Origin: an uncultured Eubacteriales bacterium
GTDB lineage: Bacteria > Bacillota > Clostridia > Oscillospirales > Oscillospiraceae
Length of the DNA stretch: 64,000 nucleotides
Direction: 5' to 3'
Assembly (NCBI GenBank): GCA_900548625.1
Contig: URLO01000004.1
Location: 16,640-80,639 of the forward strand
Part shown: positions 1 through 9,368 of the stretch, one piece after another
Layout: every line of letters starts with the position of its first letter
Position numbering within the stretch: the stretch's first letter is position 1
The notes under the pieces: generated by a model
Database searches by the model: none
What the model was told of the DNA's origin: nothing
Seen by the model: the letters and a program-made list of their open reading frames with translations, nothing else
Position numbers and translations under genes: made by a program

Positions 1-3000
1 ACTGCTCCTACAACGGCTCTGCCCGCACCATTGACGTCACCAATGATACCGCCGTGGCGTTCACGCAGGCGCTGCTCCAGAAGTACATCACCTACTTTGC
101 CGGCAAGGGCTGCCAGCTCTTTAACATGGGCGCGGACGAGTACGCGAACGACATCTATACTGGCGGCGGCATGGGCTTCGGCAACCTCCAGACTACCAGA
201 AAATACAGCTATTACGTCACTTATGTCAACCAAGTCGCGAAGATGATCAAGGACGCCGGTATGACGCCGATGGCGTTCAACGACGGCATCTACTTTAATA
301 GCGACACCTCCAGCGGTAAGTTTGACACCGATATCATCATCTGCTATTGGTCGAACGGCTGGTCCGGATATTATCCAATGTCTGCCTCTGACCTTGCAGC
401 ACCAGACAAGGGCTTCAAGCTGGTCAACACCAGCGGTGCCTATTACTGGGTGCTTGGCAAGCCAAACGATCAGTGCTCTGCCGAGAAGGCTCGCGGATTT
501 AACTACCAGACTTTCCCTAAGCAGGGAGGTGATGAAACGATCAGCAACCCCGCCGGTGCGATGTTCTGCATCTGGGGAGATAATCCCGGCGCTGAGACCG
601 AAGCCAGCGTTATCAGCAAGACCGCTGCCACCATCGAGGCATTCGGCGGCACGCTTCCGAAAACGAACCCCGGCTCCACAACGCCTGTATTCAAGGTCGT
701 TGGTGATGTTCCCAACGGCGGCACCCTGACCATGGGCAGTGCGCTGACGCTGCGCGTGCCCGAGGGCATGACCGCCATCTGGACGGCCTCTCCGGAGGGC
801 ATCGTTCAGATTGAGGTCCCCGACTCTGCCAACGCAAACCGAAGCGTGACCGGCAGCTCCGTCAAGGTGACCGCACTGAAAGCCGGTGATGTGACCATCA
901 CCGCCACCAATCCTGACGACACCACGCAGACGGCAAACTTTACGCTGACGGTTCAGCCGCGCAAAGCTACGGATATCACCGTTTATGTGGGTCAGGACCA
1001 TACAATCACTGTGAACGGCAGCGTTCAGATTGAGGCTCACCCCAACGCAAATATCGCGACAGTCACGACTGAGGCAGGCACTTCCAGTGTGCCGGTGTTT
1101 GAAAAAATTACAAGCACCGCTGGCTTGGAATCCGGCAACTCCTATCTGATTGAAAGCGCTCAAGCCGCAAATAAGGGAAATAACGCAACCCTGCTGACCA
1201 ACGAAGCCAGTGGCAATATGCTCAAGCTCTCTGGCACGCAGTCCGCAACACCCCCCTCTGCAAAATGGACGATCACGAAATATTCCAGCAGCTATAGCAA
1301 CTATTATTACGTTCAGAGCGTCAGCAACTATTTGAATATCGGAGACGGAACTGCTACCTTGAGTACCTCCCGTGTACCTCTGGTGCTCTCTACAATGCAA
1401 AACGGCGGCAGCACATACTGGGATATTAGCAGAACTCCTGTCCGGACAACTTATCATCTAAATCAGTATGGCGGTGCTAGTGCAGCCGTTGCCGCTGGTT
1501 ACACCGATAGCGCGGAGAACGATCCCGGAAGCTGCTGGAACATCTATAAGATCACCGAAGGAACCACGCCGTCTACCACCATCACCTTCCACGGTGTTGC
1601 TGAGGGCGACACAACGGCAACCATCGGCGGCGTGGATTACAATATTCACGTTGTTTCCAAAACGTTGGCTAATGTTGATCCTCTGGAAATCGAGTTCTGG
1701 ATCACCAACCAGAAGCTCTATGACAATGAAAATACCCATAATCAAGAAAATCACACAATGTCTATTCACGCTGCCGACGCTAACGTGAACAGTGAAGATG
1801 GCGTTGCAATCGATAAAAAAACCCCGAGTCTAGCTTATAACGAAGACAAGAAGGAACACCATTATTGGATGACCGTCCGGCTGGATTCTGACCACAAGCA
1901 GACCGCCTCCGATGGTGTTGACCAGACAGCAGCGGGCACCACGCTGACGCATGTGCGCTACCTCAACGATGCATGGCAGTATAAGACTCTGGCTGGAGAT
2001 TGGGAGTCCTTCCAAACCGGCGATCAGCTCGTTGCCTATTACCTGCAAAAGACGACCGTCACAAAGGACATCGAAACTTTTGTCAAGGACTGGGGTTCTG
2101 TACCGGGCGCTTTTCAAGGTTATCCAGTGGAACATGTTGCTTTGACAATTGCGATCGTCTATCCCGATGGCACGATTCAGCCGGCCGAGGAGAAGATGTA
2201 TAGCGAGGCAACCACGATCTTCAATTACTGGAACAACCGCAATATCGGCATCATCGTGCCGAAAATCAACGAAAACTACACCATCAGCAAAATGACCGTT
2301 ACAGACGGTACCCGGCAAATCACCTCGAGTAGTGATGATACTAATTATGCTTGGTACGCTAATGACACTATCAAGTGGGAAACAGTAAAAAATGAAGCCG
2401 GTGTTGATTGGTATGACGAGACTCTGGTTTGGAATTCCTCCATGAACACGGAGCCCATGATAAACGCCTCCGGCCTCACTGGCGAGCTAAAGACCAAATG
2501 CACATGGTCTGCCGCGAACACCGCAAAGCTCGTTCTGATCTATCTCGAGCCGATTCAGAAGGATACGAACCTGAATATTGTCTATCACAACGATACGGAC
2601 AATGAGACGATCCTGCGATCTCAGATCGCCATGGTTTACAATGCTGGCGATCCTCAACCCACATACGACAACAGCCTGCACTACAACAACGCCCCTCTCC
2701 CCATGCCCAATGATCGCAAGTGGAGCGGCACAGCCCCCAGCGAACCAAACTATCTCCCCGATGAAGCGTATGTTGTGAACGCCGCCGGCAACCACCAGAC
2801 TTTCAACAAGAATGTCGCCAAAATCCCGAGCGTTGCACCGAAGTACCAGAGCGGCTTCTACAAATACTACGGTGCGGATGTCTCTGCGGATGGCAAGACG
2901 CTGACGCTCCATTATGTCATCGACAATGCCAAGCTCACAAAGCAGTATGTCCTCGACTTCGGTCTGCCGCTCCGCATTCCGCTGAAAGACTTGATCGATA

Positions 3001-4769
3001 ACGATCTGAGCACAGTTGAGGGCGTCTATGCCAATGGCGTTCCGCTTGACAGTACCACTGATTATAACACCCAGCATGGCACGCTCCGCTACGATGCGGC
3101 AAGCCACGAGATCATCTATACCAGAACCGCAACGTTCAGCGACAACACGATCTCGACCGCAAACTTCCAGATCATGTACAGAGGTGCGACAACTCTCTCC
3201 AAGACAATCACCATCGGCGTCATCCCCGCCTCGAACATTCTCTATGAGGAGAATTTCCTGACGCCAGCAGAAGATACTAGCGCCAACCGTCTGTCTTGGA
3301 CACTGGATACAGCAGGCTCTCTTGGCAGCACGAAGCAAGCCACCCATAAGAACGATGTGGAAGCGATTTTCGGCTATGATGACGCTTACAAGAACAGCAC
3401 CGGCTCCAATGGTGCATGGAAAGTCTCCAATCTGAGCAAGGAAAGCTCCGTCTCGAAGCCCCTGACTGCTGAGTTCTACGGCAATGCTCTTGATGTCATC
3501 GGCACCTGTGATGCGAACACGGCGATGCTCATGATGATCATTTCCAATGTCGATAACCCGAGTGCTGCCAAAAAGCCTGTTCTGGTTGACACGCGCTACA
3601 ATGGCGGAACTCTGAATCAGGTTCCCTTCGCCCATGTCGAGCTTGAGAGCGATGCCCATTACAGCGTCAACATTCGTGCCTACTACGCACCGGCGATTGC
3701 CGCAAGCAACACCAACACAGCTGCCACGTTCGGCGCAGTCAGCGCCATCAGCGACTTTGCCGCTTCCGCCAGCTATGCCGATCAGGCCGTTTGGAGTCAG
3801 ATGGCACACGATCTTGCCGAGGATGGTCTGTCACTCGATGACGTGGAGTTTGTCCGCTTCGATGACACCGCATCCGCTGCCCAGACCGACTCCTTCGCCG
3901 TCTATGCCGACCTGTACTCGGTTCAGCAGCCCGCGCGTCCGGAGGGTACGAATCTCGCCATTGACGCCTTCCGAGTCTACCGCAGCTCCGACTCCAGCGA
4001 CGCAATTGGTGAAAAGTACATTGCCTCTGAGCAGAACATGGTCTATGAGAATATCATTGACGTTGTGAAGAACGAGGTCATCACGGCCTATACCGAAAAT
4101 GGCCAGTATAGCGGCTCCGCTATCAATGGTTATGAAAGTGCCGGCGGCCCGCAGAACGAGATTTACCTTGCTGGTGGTCTGTCCGTTGCCTTTAAGGTTG
4201 AGAATGCCGGTGACACGATTCAGGTCAGCCTCCGCGCAGTTCAGGGTGCTGCCCAGTGGGCCACCAGCGAGAATGGTACTCCCACTTCGATCAACACCAA
4301 CACGGAGATGTACTACACAATCACAAAGGATTCAAGCGGTAATTTTGTCATCGCAAACCGCGGTGACGCGCTGCTTGCCATCGGCAATGTGAAGCTCCCG
4401 AGCGGTGCCAAGACCATGAGCGCCAGCGAGATCGACGAGGACGCCCTTCGCGCAAGCCTCTGCGCTGCACTCGGCCTGTCCGCAGGGCAGCCGCAGGCCT
4501 TCCAGCCCAAGACCTTCACCGCCAGAGCAACGACGCTGCCGATGCTCCGCAACAAGCGTGTCTCGGTGCTCATCACCATCTCCAACGACGTCTCCTATGT
4601 GACTGTCAACGGCGTCAAGTACACGCCGAGCCGCTACTACGCGAGCTGGCAGAAGACGCGCCTCATTCAGTTCGGCGAGACGCTCGGAAAGTATGAGTCC
4701 AAGACCTATACCATCATCGCCTATGACGCAAACGGCGTGGCAAGCGCCCCGATCACCGTCAACGGCTGA
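1..4769 (+). CDS. Secreted GH20 beta-N-acetylhexosaminidase, multidomain (5' partial)
   Basis: The frame is open from base 3, so the gene begins upstream and about 1,590 C-terminal residues are visible. The first ~200 residues look like the end of a family 20 glycoside hydrolase barrel. The segment NMGADEYAND carries an adjacent Asp-Glu (bases 135-140) in the position of the GH20 catalytic pair, and CIWGDNPG (near base 570) fits a late barrel strand. A BIG2/Ig-like domain follows (about bases 690-960), then several beta-rich, Ser/Thr/Asn-rich modules I cannot name. There is no LPxTG motif or C-terminal membrane anchor, so any anchor must be N-terminal or non-covalent. GH20 enzymes remove terminal GlcNAc or GalNAc from glycans, which suggests host-glycan or cell-wall foraging. 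The stop codon lies 16 bp before the next start, so the two genes are probably cotranscribed. Family call is fairly firm; substrate is unknown. Confidence 0.78.
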   Translation, partial: CSYNGSARTIDVTNDTAVAFTQALLQKYITYFAGKGCQLFNMGADEYANDIYTGGGMGFGNLQTTRKYSYYVTYVNQVAKMIKDAGMTPMAFNDGIYFNSDTSSGKFDTDIIICYWSNGWSGYYPMSASDLAAPDKGFKLVNTSGAYYWVLGKPNDQCSAEKARGFNYQTFPKQGGDETISNPAGAMFCIWGDNPGAETEASVISKTAATIEAFGGTLPKTNPGSTTPVFKVVGDVPNGGTLTMGSALTLRVPEGMTAIWTASPEGIVQIEVPDSANANRSVTGSSVKVTALKAGDVTITATNPDDTTQTANFTLTVQPRKATDITVYVGQDHTITVNGSVQIEAHPNANIATVTTEAGTSSVPVFEKITSTAGLESGNSYLIESAQAANKGNNATLLTNEASGNMLKLSGTQSATPPSAKWTITKYSSSYSNYYYVQSVSNYLNIGDGTATLSTSRVPLVLSTMQNGGSTYWDISRTPVRTTYHLNQYGGASAAVAAGYTDSAENDPGSCWNIYKITEGTTPSTTITFHGVAEGDTTATIGGVDYNIHVVSKTLANVDPLEIEFWITNQKLYDNENTHNQENHTMSIHAADANVNSEDGVAIDKKTPSLAYNEDKKEHHYWMTVRLDSDHKQTASDGVDQTAAGTTLTHVRYLNDAWQYKTLAGDWESFQTGDQLVAYYLQKTTVTKDIETFVKDWGSVPGAFQGYPVEHVALTIAIVYPDGTIQPAEEKMYSEATTIFNYWNNRNIGIIVPKINENYTISKMTVTDGTRQITSSSDDTNYAWYANDTIKWETVKNEAGVDWYDETLVWNSSMNTEPMINASGLTGELKTKCTWSAANTAKLVLIYLEPIQKDTNLNIVYHNDTDNETILRSQIAMVYNAGDPQPTYDNSLHYNNAPLPMPNDRKWSGTAPSEPNYLPDEAYVVNAAGNHQTFNKNVAKIPSVAPKYQSGFYKYYGADVSADGKTLTLHYVIDNAKLTKQYVLDFGLPLRIPLKDLIDNDLSTVEGVYANGVPLDSTTDYNTQHGTLRYDAASHEIIYTRTATFSDNTISTANFQIMYRGATTLSKTITIGVIPASNILYEENFLTPAEDTSANRLSWTLDTAGSLGSTKQATHKNDVEAIFGYDDAYKNSTGSNGAWKVSNLSKESSVSKPLTAEFYGNALDVIGTCDANTAMLMMIISNVDNPSAAKKPVLVDTRYNGGTLNQVPFAHVELESDAHYSVNIRAYYAPAIAASNTNTAATFGAVSAISDFAASASYADQAVWSQMAHDLAEDGLSLDDVEFVRFDDTASAAQTDSFAVYADLYSVQQPARPEGTNLAIDAFRVYRSSDSSDAIGEKYIASEQNMVYENIIDVVKNEVITAYTENGQYSGSAINGYESAGGPQNEIYLAGGLSVAFKVENAGDTIQVSLRAVQGAAQWATSENGTPTSINTNTEMYYTITKDSSGNFVIANRGDALLAIGNVKLPSGAKTMSASEIDEDALRASLCAALGLSAGQPQAFQPKTFTARATTLPMLRNKRVSVLITISNDVSYVTVNGVKYTPSRYYASWQKTRLIQFGETLGKYESKTYTIIAYDANGVASAPITVNG

Positions 4770-4785
4770 GAAAGGAGTGTTACAA

Positions 4786-5031
4786 ATGAAAGTTTATGAA
4801 AAGCCCGCGCTGACGCTCCTTACCGTCTCAGCCAACGATGCGCTCTGTCTGAACGGCTGTATGCCCGGCTACAAGTGGACATACGACCAGTACCTCGCCT
4901 ATTTGGAGGGCTTGGGGTTTACAGGTAATCCCAATGATGCTTTCTCTAGCGGTGATCAGTGCGCCAGTCAACTTCCCGGTTTTGAATTCTACTGCAAATT
5001 CACCGGCGCCAATCAGATCTTCACATCCTAA
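4786..5031 (+). CDS. Cys-containing 81-residue peptide, candidate RiPP precursor
   Basis: A strong AAAGGAG lies 8 bp before the ATG chosen here; the same frame is open further upstream inside the GH20 gene but has no such site. The 81-residue product begins MKVYEKPALTLL, a short conserved-looking leader. It then carries Cys at 21, 25, 59 and 70 in a Gly/Asn/Tyr/Phe-rich core. It has no signal peptide or membrane segment. The next genes encode an HPr-kinase-like protein, a radical SAM/SPASM enzyme, an ABC exporter, an S26-type peptidase and a PqqD-like recognition protein, which is the usual company of a ribosomally made and modified peptide. That it is the substrate is inference from position, size and composition. 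A hairpin right after the gene would let it be made in excess over the enzymes. Confidence 0.7.
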   Translation: MKVYEKPALTLLTVSANDALCLNGCMPGYKWTYDQYLAYLEGLGFTGNPNDAFSSGDQCASQLPGFEFYCKFTGANQIFTS

Positions 5032-5050
5032 TTGCGCACCACAAGCAAGT

Positions 5051-5080
5051 GCCCACGCCCCTGCGGGCGTGGGCGCTTTT
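5051..5080 (+). terminator. Hairpin with short T-tract after the peptide gene
   Basis: A perfect GC-rich stem (GCCCACGCCC pairing with GGGCGTGGGC) is followed by GCTTTT. It lies 19 bp after the peptide stop and before the next Shine-Dalgarno. The short T-tract suggests a leaky terminator that lowers expression of the downstream enzymes relative to the peptide. Confidence 0.6.
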
Positions 5081-5102
5081 CCAGTCTCAGGAGGGTCGAA
5101 TT

Positions 5103-5957
5103 TTGGACTATTATTACGAATTCTGCGGCGTCCGCTTCCGCGTTTCCGCGCCGCTTGCCATGCGCATCGACAAGGACGCAGCCGTATTTCAGACTGCTCC
5201 CGCCTCCCCCGACGTGACGCTCACCGTCTCGCCGTCCGAGCAGCTGACGCCGCGCGGCGAGTTCCTCGCCCAGCGCGGTGAAAAGCAGGTCTGGCGCGAC
5301 GGCAGCACCGTCCTCCGCCTGACGAAGGACGTTTTTCGCCCGGAGCCATATCTGCTTTCCTCCTACCGACTTGACGCGCCGCAGACTGTCACCTGCCATG
5401 CCCGGCAGGAGTACTGGCAGTGGGCCACGCGCTCCAACTATCTGTGGCCGGGCATATCCCTGCCGCAGCTCCTGCTGTATCACAGCACGCTCGTTTTTCA
5501 CGCGGCGTACACCGGCACGCCGCAGGGCGCTATCTTGTTCTCCGCCCCCAGTCAGACCGGAAAATCAACGCAGGCTGCGCTCTGGGCGCAGCATCGCGGC
5601 GCAGAAGTCCTCAACGGCGACAAGGCCGCCGTCCGTCTTGACGGCGCGCCGACGGTCCATGGCGTGCCCTTCTCCGGCACGAGCGGCATCTGCCGCAACG
5701 TCTCCATGCCGCTGCGCTGCATCGTCCTGCTTTCGCAGGCCCCCGAAAACCGCATTCGCCGTCTCGGCGCGTCCGAGGCGCTGGCGCTGCTGCCGCAAAA
5801 TGCCTTTGCCGACGCCTCCGTCCGTGAGGAATGGCAGCGGACGCTGTCCTTGCTGCTCGACCTCATCTCCGCCGCGCCGGTCTACGCCCTCGCCTGCACG
5901 CCGGACGTGCGGGCCGTCGAAACACTGGAACATGCACTCGTCCGCGACGGGTTCTGA
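5103..5957 (+). CDS. HPr kinase/phosphorylase-like P-loop protein
   Basis: The start is a TTG 8 bp after AGGAGG (5089-5094); no ATG is near that site and the next in frame is at 5160. The 284-residue product carries a Walker A loop SAPSQTGKST with its lysine near residue 154. A hydrophobic beta strand precedes the loop and NGDKAAVR follows it, the layout of the HPr kinase C-terminal domain. It lacks the N-terminal domain of true HprK, and the first ~140 residues are unassigned. Such HprK-like proteins occur in lasso-peptide and other RiPP loci, where roles proposed include phosphorylating a peptide or partner; here the substrate is unknown. It lies between the peptide gene and the radical SAM gene, with a 23 bp gap to the latter. 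Confidence 0.72.
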   Translation: MDYYYEFCGVRFRVSAPLAMRIDKDAAVFQTAPASPDVTLTVSPSEQLTPRGEFLAQRGEKQVWRDGSTVLRLTKDVFRPEPYLLSSYRLDAPQTVTCHARQEYWQWATRSNYLWPGISLPQLLLYHSTLVFHAAYTGTPQGAILFSAPSQTGKSTQAALWAQHRGAEVLNGDKAAVRLDGAPTVHGVPFSGTSGICRNVSMPLRCIVLLSQAPENRIRRLGASEALALLPQNAFADASVREEWQRTLSLLLDLISAAPVYALACTPDVRAVETLEHALVRDGF

Positions 5958-5980
5958 AATATATGAAACAGGAGGCGCTT

Positions 5981-7093
5981 ATGAACGCCTATGACATTTA
6001 CAACCAGCGCTTGTTCGCGCGCGCGGACATGCTGGGCGTGCCACTTTCCGGCACGTTCGAGTTGACGCCGCGCTGCAACTTCCGCTGCAAAATGTGCTAC
6101 ATCCACCGCGCCGAACATGACGCGGCTGCACGCGCTGCCGAACGCAGTGCGGCGCAATGGCTCGCGCTTGCGGAGCAGTGCTGCCGCGAGGGAACGCTGA
6201 TGCTTCTGCTGACCGGCGGTGAGCCGCTGCTCCGGCCGGATTTTCGCGAAATTTACACCGGCTGCAAACGCATGGGGCTCGTTCTCTCGGTCAACACCAA
6301 CGCATCGCTGATAGACGATGATATGGTCGAGCTTTTCGCCGCAAATCCGCCGCGCCGCGTCAACATCACGCTCTACGGTGCGTCGCCGGAGACCTACGGC
6401 GCGCTCTGCGGCAGCCGTGAGGCATACGCGCGCGTTGTCCGCGCGATCTTGAACCTGCAAAGCGCGGGCGTGATCGTCAAGCTCAATTTCTCCGTCACAC
6501 CTTACAACCGCCACGACGCGCAGGCCGTATACGATTTTGCGGCGGAGCACCAGCTCCCCCTGCAGGCGGCATGCTATATGTTCCCGCCTGTCCGTGCCTG
6601 CGAGCATGGCTGCTACGACGCCGACCGCATCTCCCCTGACGAGGCCGCCGAGGAAAAGGTGCGCTATGACCTTTCCCGCTTCACGCACGACGAGCTGCGC
6701 CTGCGGTGGCAGACGTATCTCTCCGGCGGCAGTGTGCCGGACCCCGACAACGAGTGTCAGGAGCTTCCGACGCAAAAGCTCCGCTGCCGCGCCGGAAGCA
6801 GCACGTTCTGGGTCACATGGGATCAGCAGATGCGCCCGTGCGGGATGATGACCGAGCCCAGCGTCGATCTGGACGCAATGCCTTTTTCAGAGGGCTGGCA
6901 GCGGCTGCACACGATGCGCGAGGAGATCATGGTGCCCGCGAAATGCACCGCCTGCACCGTCAAAAATGCCTGCGACCAGTGCGCCGCCGTCTGCTATGCC
7001 GAGAGCGGCAGCTATACGCAGGCGCCCGATTACATGTGCGCCATGACGCGCGCGTATCTCCGCCTGATCGAGGCGCAGCTCAAATCCCTCTGA
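5981..7093 (+). CDS. Radical SAM/SPASM peptide maturase
   Basis: The ATG at 5981 follows AGGAGG by 7 bp; the frame is open further upstream but only inside the previous gene. The 370-residue product has the radical SAM cluster motif CNFRCKMC (Cys 32, 36, 39), then TGGEPLLRPDF for S-adenosylmethionine binding. A C-terminal SPASM region is rich in cysteines (RCRAGSS, RPCGMM, CTACTVKNACDQCAAVC, MCAM), which should hold one or two extra 4Fe-4S clusters. Enzymes of this build make thioether, C-C or C-O links, or epimerise residues, in ribosomal peptides such as sactipeptides, ranthipeptides and PqqA. The cysteines and aromatic residues of the neighbouring peptide are plausible targets, but the reaction cannot be told from sequence alone. 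Confidence 0.88.
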   Translation: MNAYDIYNQRLFARADMLGVPLSGTFELTPRCNFRCKMCYIHRAEHDAAARAAERSAAQWLALAEQCCREGTLMLLLTGGEPLLRPDFREIYTGCKRMGLVLSVNTNASLIDDDMVELFAANPPRRVNITLYGASPETYGALCGSREAYARVVRAILNLQSAGVIVKLNFSVTPYNRHDAQAVYDFAAEHQLPLQAACYMFPPVRACEHGCYDADRISPDEAAEEKVRYDLSRFTHDELRLRWQTYLSGGSVPDPDNECQELPTQKLRCRAGSSTFWVTWDQQMRPCGMMTEPSVDLDAMPFSEGWQRLHTMREEIMVPAKCTACTVKNACDQCAAVCYAESGSYTQAPDYMCAMTRAYLRLIEAQLKSL

Positions 7094-7116
7094 AATCATC
7101 TTTTTCCGCCAAAAAA

Positions 7117-7146
7117 TTGACAATTTCCCCCTGAATGTGCTAGAAT
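7117..7146 (+). promoter_or_regulatory. Sigma-A-type promoter before the ABC exporter
   Basis: TTGACA (7117-7122) and TAGAAT (7141-7146) are separated by 18 bp; an overlapping TATAAT starts at 7146. It lies in the 95 bp gap after the radical SAM gene and suggests the exporter and following genes can be transcribed separately from the maturase. Confidence 0.65.
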
Positions 7147-7188
7147 ATAATATTGCTGAGTTTTGGCATCAGAGAGGCGGTGGGTACA

Positions 7189-8913
7189 TTGGATTTTGTG
7201 CGGAGAGTCTGCAAAAAGCTCCGTTCCGGATGGCTTCGCGAGTTCTATCAGGAGGCGCTTTGGATCTGGGCGTACATCCGCCGCTACCGCTTGACGGTCG
7301 TGATCCATGTTCTGCTGGCGCTGCTGTCCACGGCGCTCGGCCTTGGTACCTCTGTTGCCTCCAAATACCTGATCGACGCCGTGACCGGCCACAAAACCGG
7401 CTCCATCGGCCTCGCCGCCGCGGTTATGGCGGGCATGATGCTCACGAGCATCCTGCTGCGCGGCGTTTGCAGCCGCATCGGCGCGAAGATCAACATCCGT
7501 GTCCGCAATGAGATCCAGGCAGAAGTCTACCACGCAATTCTTCATACCGCGTGGGAGCCGCTGGAGGACTTTCGCTCCGGTGATCTGCTCAGCCGCCTGA
7601 CCGGCGACGTAGACACCGTTGCAGGAAGCGTCACGAGCTTCGCACCGGGCCTTGTCTCCGGACTTGCGCAGTTTACAGGCGCACTGGTCATCATGCTCTG
7701 CTATGACCCCACCATGGCGCTGATCGCGCTGATCTCCATTCCGGTCAGTGTGCTGCTCTCGCGCCTGCTCGTGGGCCGGATGCGCGACCACAGCCGCAAA
7801 ATGAAGGAGATCTCCAGCGACGTCATGTCGTTTTATGAGGATTCCCTGTCCAACATCACCAGCATCAAGGCCTTTGGCATCACCGGCCTGTTTTACCGCC
7901 GTATGCTCCTGCTTCAGGGGAACTACCGCGGCGAATATCTTGACTTCAACCGCTTCTCCGTGCGCACCTCGGCCTGCCTGTCCCTGCTGGGCGCGGCAGT
8001 TTCCGCCGGGTGCTTCGGCTGGGGCGTATTCCGCCTGTGGAGCGGCGCGATCACCTATGGCTCGCTGACCATGTTCCTTCAGCTCGCCTCCGCACTCAGC
8101 TCCTCCTTTTCCGCACTGATCGGGCTCGTCTCGTCCGCAATCTCCATTTCGACCTCTGCGGGACGCGTGATGGCCGTCACCCAGCTTCCTGCGGAATCCG
8201 GCGCGGACACGCTCACCTCGGACGAACTGCGCCATGTCTCCGTCTGCATCCACGGCGCTTCCTTCTCCTATCAGAGCGGTGAGCCCGTTCTGAAAAGCGC
8301 TGATTTTTACGCCGCGGAAAACGAATTCGTTGCACTGACCGGCCCATCCGGTGAAGGCAAGACGACCATGCTGCGCATGCTGCTTGGTCTTATCCAGCCG
8401 AAAAGCGGCACGGCAAGCCTTCTCTGCGACGGCGCCGAATACGCGCTTTCCGCCGCGACACGGCGCGCCTTCTCCTATGTCCCGCAGGGAAACAGCATGT
8501 TTTCCGGCACCATTCGTGAAAATCTCTGTCTTACCGACCCCGATGCGGACGACGCACGGCTGGAGGCCGCGCTCCGCGCCGCCTGCGCGTGGGAGTTTGT
8601 CAGCGCACTGCCGGATAAGCTCGACCATCGCCTCGGCGGTCACGGAAAGGGACTCTCCGAGGGTCAGGCCCAGCGCCTTTCCATTGCGCGCGCGCTGCTG
8701 CGCGGGGCGCCGATTCTGCTTCTGGACGAGGCGACCTCCGCGCTGGATGAAGCGACGGAGACGCAGCTTCTTCGGAACCTGCGGGAAAGTCCGTTCGTCC
8801 ATACCTGTATTTTCGTAACGCACCGCCCGGCGGCAGCCGCCATTTGCAGCCGCCGCTACCGCGCTGCGGACGGCATTGTTCGAGAGGAAAACGCATGCAG
8901 CGAAAACATCTGA
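7189..8913 (+). CDS. ABC transporter, fused permease and ATPase (peptide exporter type)
   Basis: The 574-residue product has an N-terminal exporter-type transmembrane domain (about residues 25-310, six hydrophobic segments) and a C-terminal ATPase. Walker A is GPSGEGKTT (385-393), the signature is LSEGQ (about 489) and Walker B is ILLLDEA (about 510). There is no N-terminal C39 peptidase, so leader removal must come from another protein, plausibly the S26-type peptidase encoded next. The start is uncertain: TTG at 7189 gives MDFVRRVCKK, while TTG at 7153 would add 12 residues; neither has an ideal ribosome site. The 3' end overlaps the next gene by 19 bp, which indicates translational coupling. 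Likely cargo is the modified peptide, by context. Confidence 0.85.
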   Translation: MDFVRRVCKKLRSGWLREFYQEALWIWAYIRRYRLTVVIHVLLALLSTALGLGTSVASKYLIDAVTGHKTGSIGLAAAVMAGMMLTSILLRGVCSRIGAKINIRVRNEIQAEVYHAILHTAWEPLEDFRSGDLLSRLTGDVDTVAGSVTSFAPGLVSGLAQFTGALVIMLCYDPTMALIALISIPVSVLLSRLLVGRMRDHSRKMKEISSDVMSFYEDSLSNITSIKAFGITGLFYRRMLLLQGNYRGEYLDFNRFSVRTSACLSLLGAAVSAGCFGWGVFRLWSGAITYGSLTMFLQLASALSSSFSALIGLVSSAISISTSAGRVMAVTQLPAESGADTLTSDELRHVSVCIHGASFSYQSGEPVLKSADFYAAENEFVALTGPSGEGKTTMLRMLLGLIQPKSGTASLLCDGAEYALSAATRRAFSYVPQGNSMFSGTIRENLCLTDPDADDARLEAALRAACAWEFVSALPDKLDHRLGGHGKGLSEGQAQRLSIARALLRGAPILLLDEATSALDEATETQLLRNLRESPFVHTCIFVTHRPAAAAICSRRYRAADGIVREENACSENI

Positions 8914-9368
8914 GCGTTGATACCGGGACCTTGCTGGAGCATTACCGCGAGCTGCTGGAGACCGCAGACGCGCTCCCGCTGGAGATCACCGGCAGCAGCA
9001 TGACGCCGTTTCTCGTCCCCGGACGCGACAGCGTTCTGCTTACAAAGCCGGCAGCGCCGCTTCGCCCCGGCGACATCGTTTTATACCGCCGCGATGACGG
9101 CGCGTATGTCCTTCACCGCATCATCCGTCTCGCGCGCGACGGCACGCTCTGCCTCGCCGGAGACGCACAGACCGTGCTGGAGCGCGGCATCCGCAGAGAA
9201 CAGGTCTTTGCCGTGGTGCGCTCTGCCACGCGAAAGGGAAAATGTCAAAAGCCCGGCTGCTTCTGGTGGGATTTTTTCGCACACGTCTGGACGCATCTTC
9301 TGCCGCTGCGGCACCGGCTTCAGCGTGTATATCAAATACTCAGCTTCCGAAGGAGGACGCACACATGA
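8895..9368 (+). CDS. S24/S26-family (signal peptidase I-like) Ser/His peptidase
   Basis: The 157-residue product has GSSMTPFL with the likely nucleophile Ser35, GDIVLYR, and LHRII with His74. This is the S26 arrangement in which His replaces the Lys of the bacterial dyad, as in SipW and ER-type signal peptidases. Unlike those enzymes it shows no clear N-terminal membrane anchor; only the C-terminal 40 residues are mildly hydrophobic. It overlaps the ABC exporter by 19 bp and the PqqD gene by ATGA. By context it is the best candidate for leader-peptide removal. It could instead be an inactive fold; that cannot be decided from sequence. Confidence 0.75.
   Translation: MQRKHLSVDTGTLLEHYRELLETADALPLEITGSSMTPFLVPGRDSVLLTKPAAPLRPGDIVLYRRDDGAYVLHRIIRLARDGTLCLAGDAQTVLERGIRREQVFAVVRSATRKGKCQKPGCFWWDFFAHVWTHLLPLRHRLQRVYQILSFRRRTHT

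Noticed and set aside
2487..3809. Long minus-strand frame inside the GH20 gene
   Set aside because: It is a shadow of the large secreted protein; it lacks a ribosome site and any recognisable family sequence.
7096..8823. 575-codon minus-strand frame opposite the ABC exporter
   Set aside because: The plus strand encodes a complete ABC transporter with all motifs; the opposite frame has the Arg/Gly/Ala bias of a GC-rich shadow.
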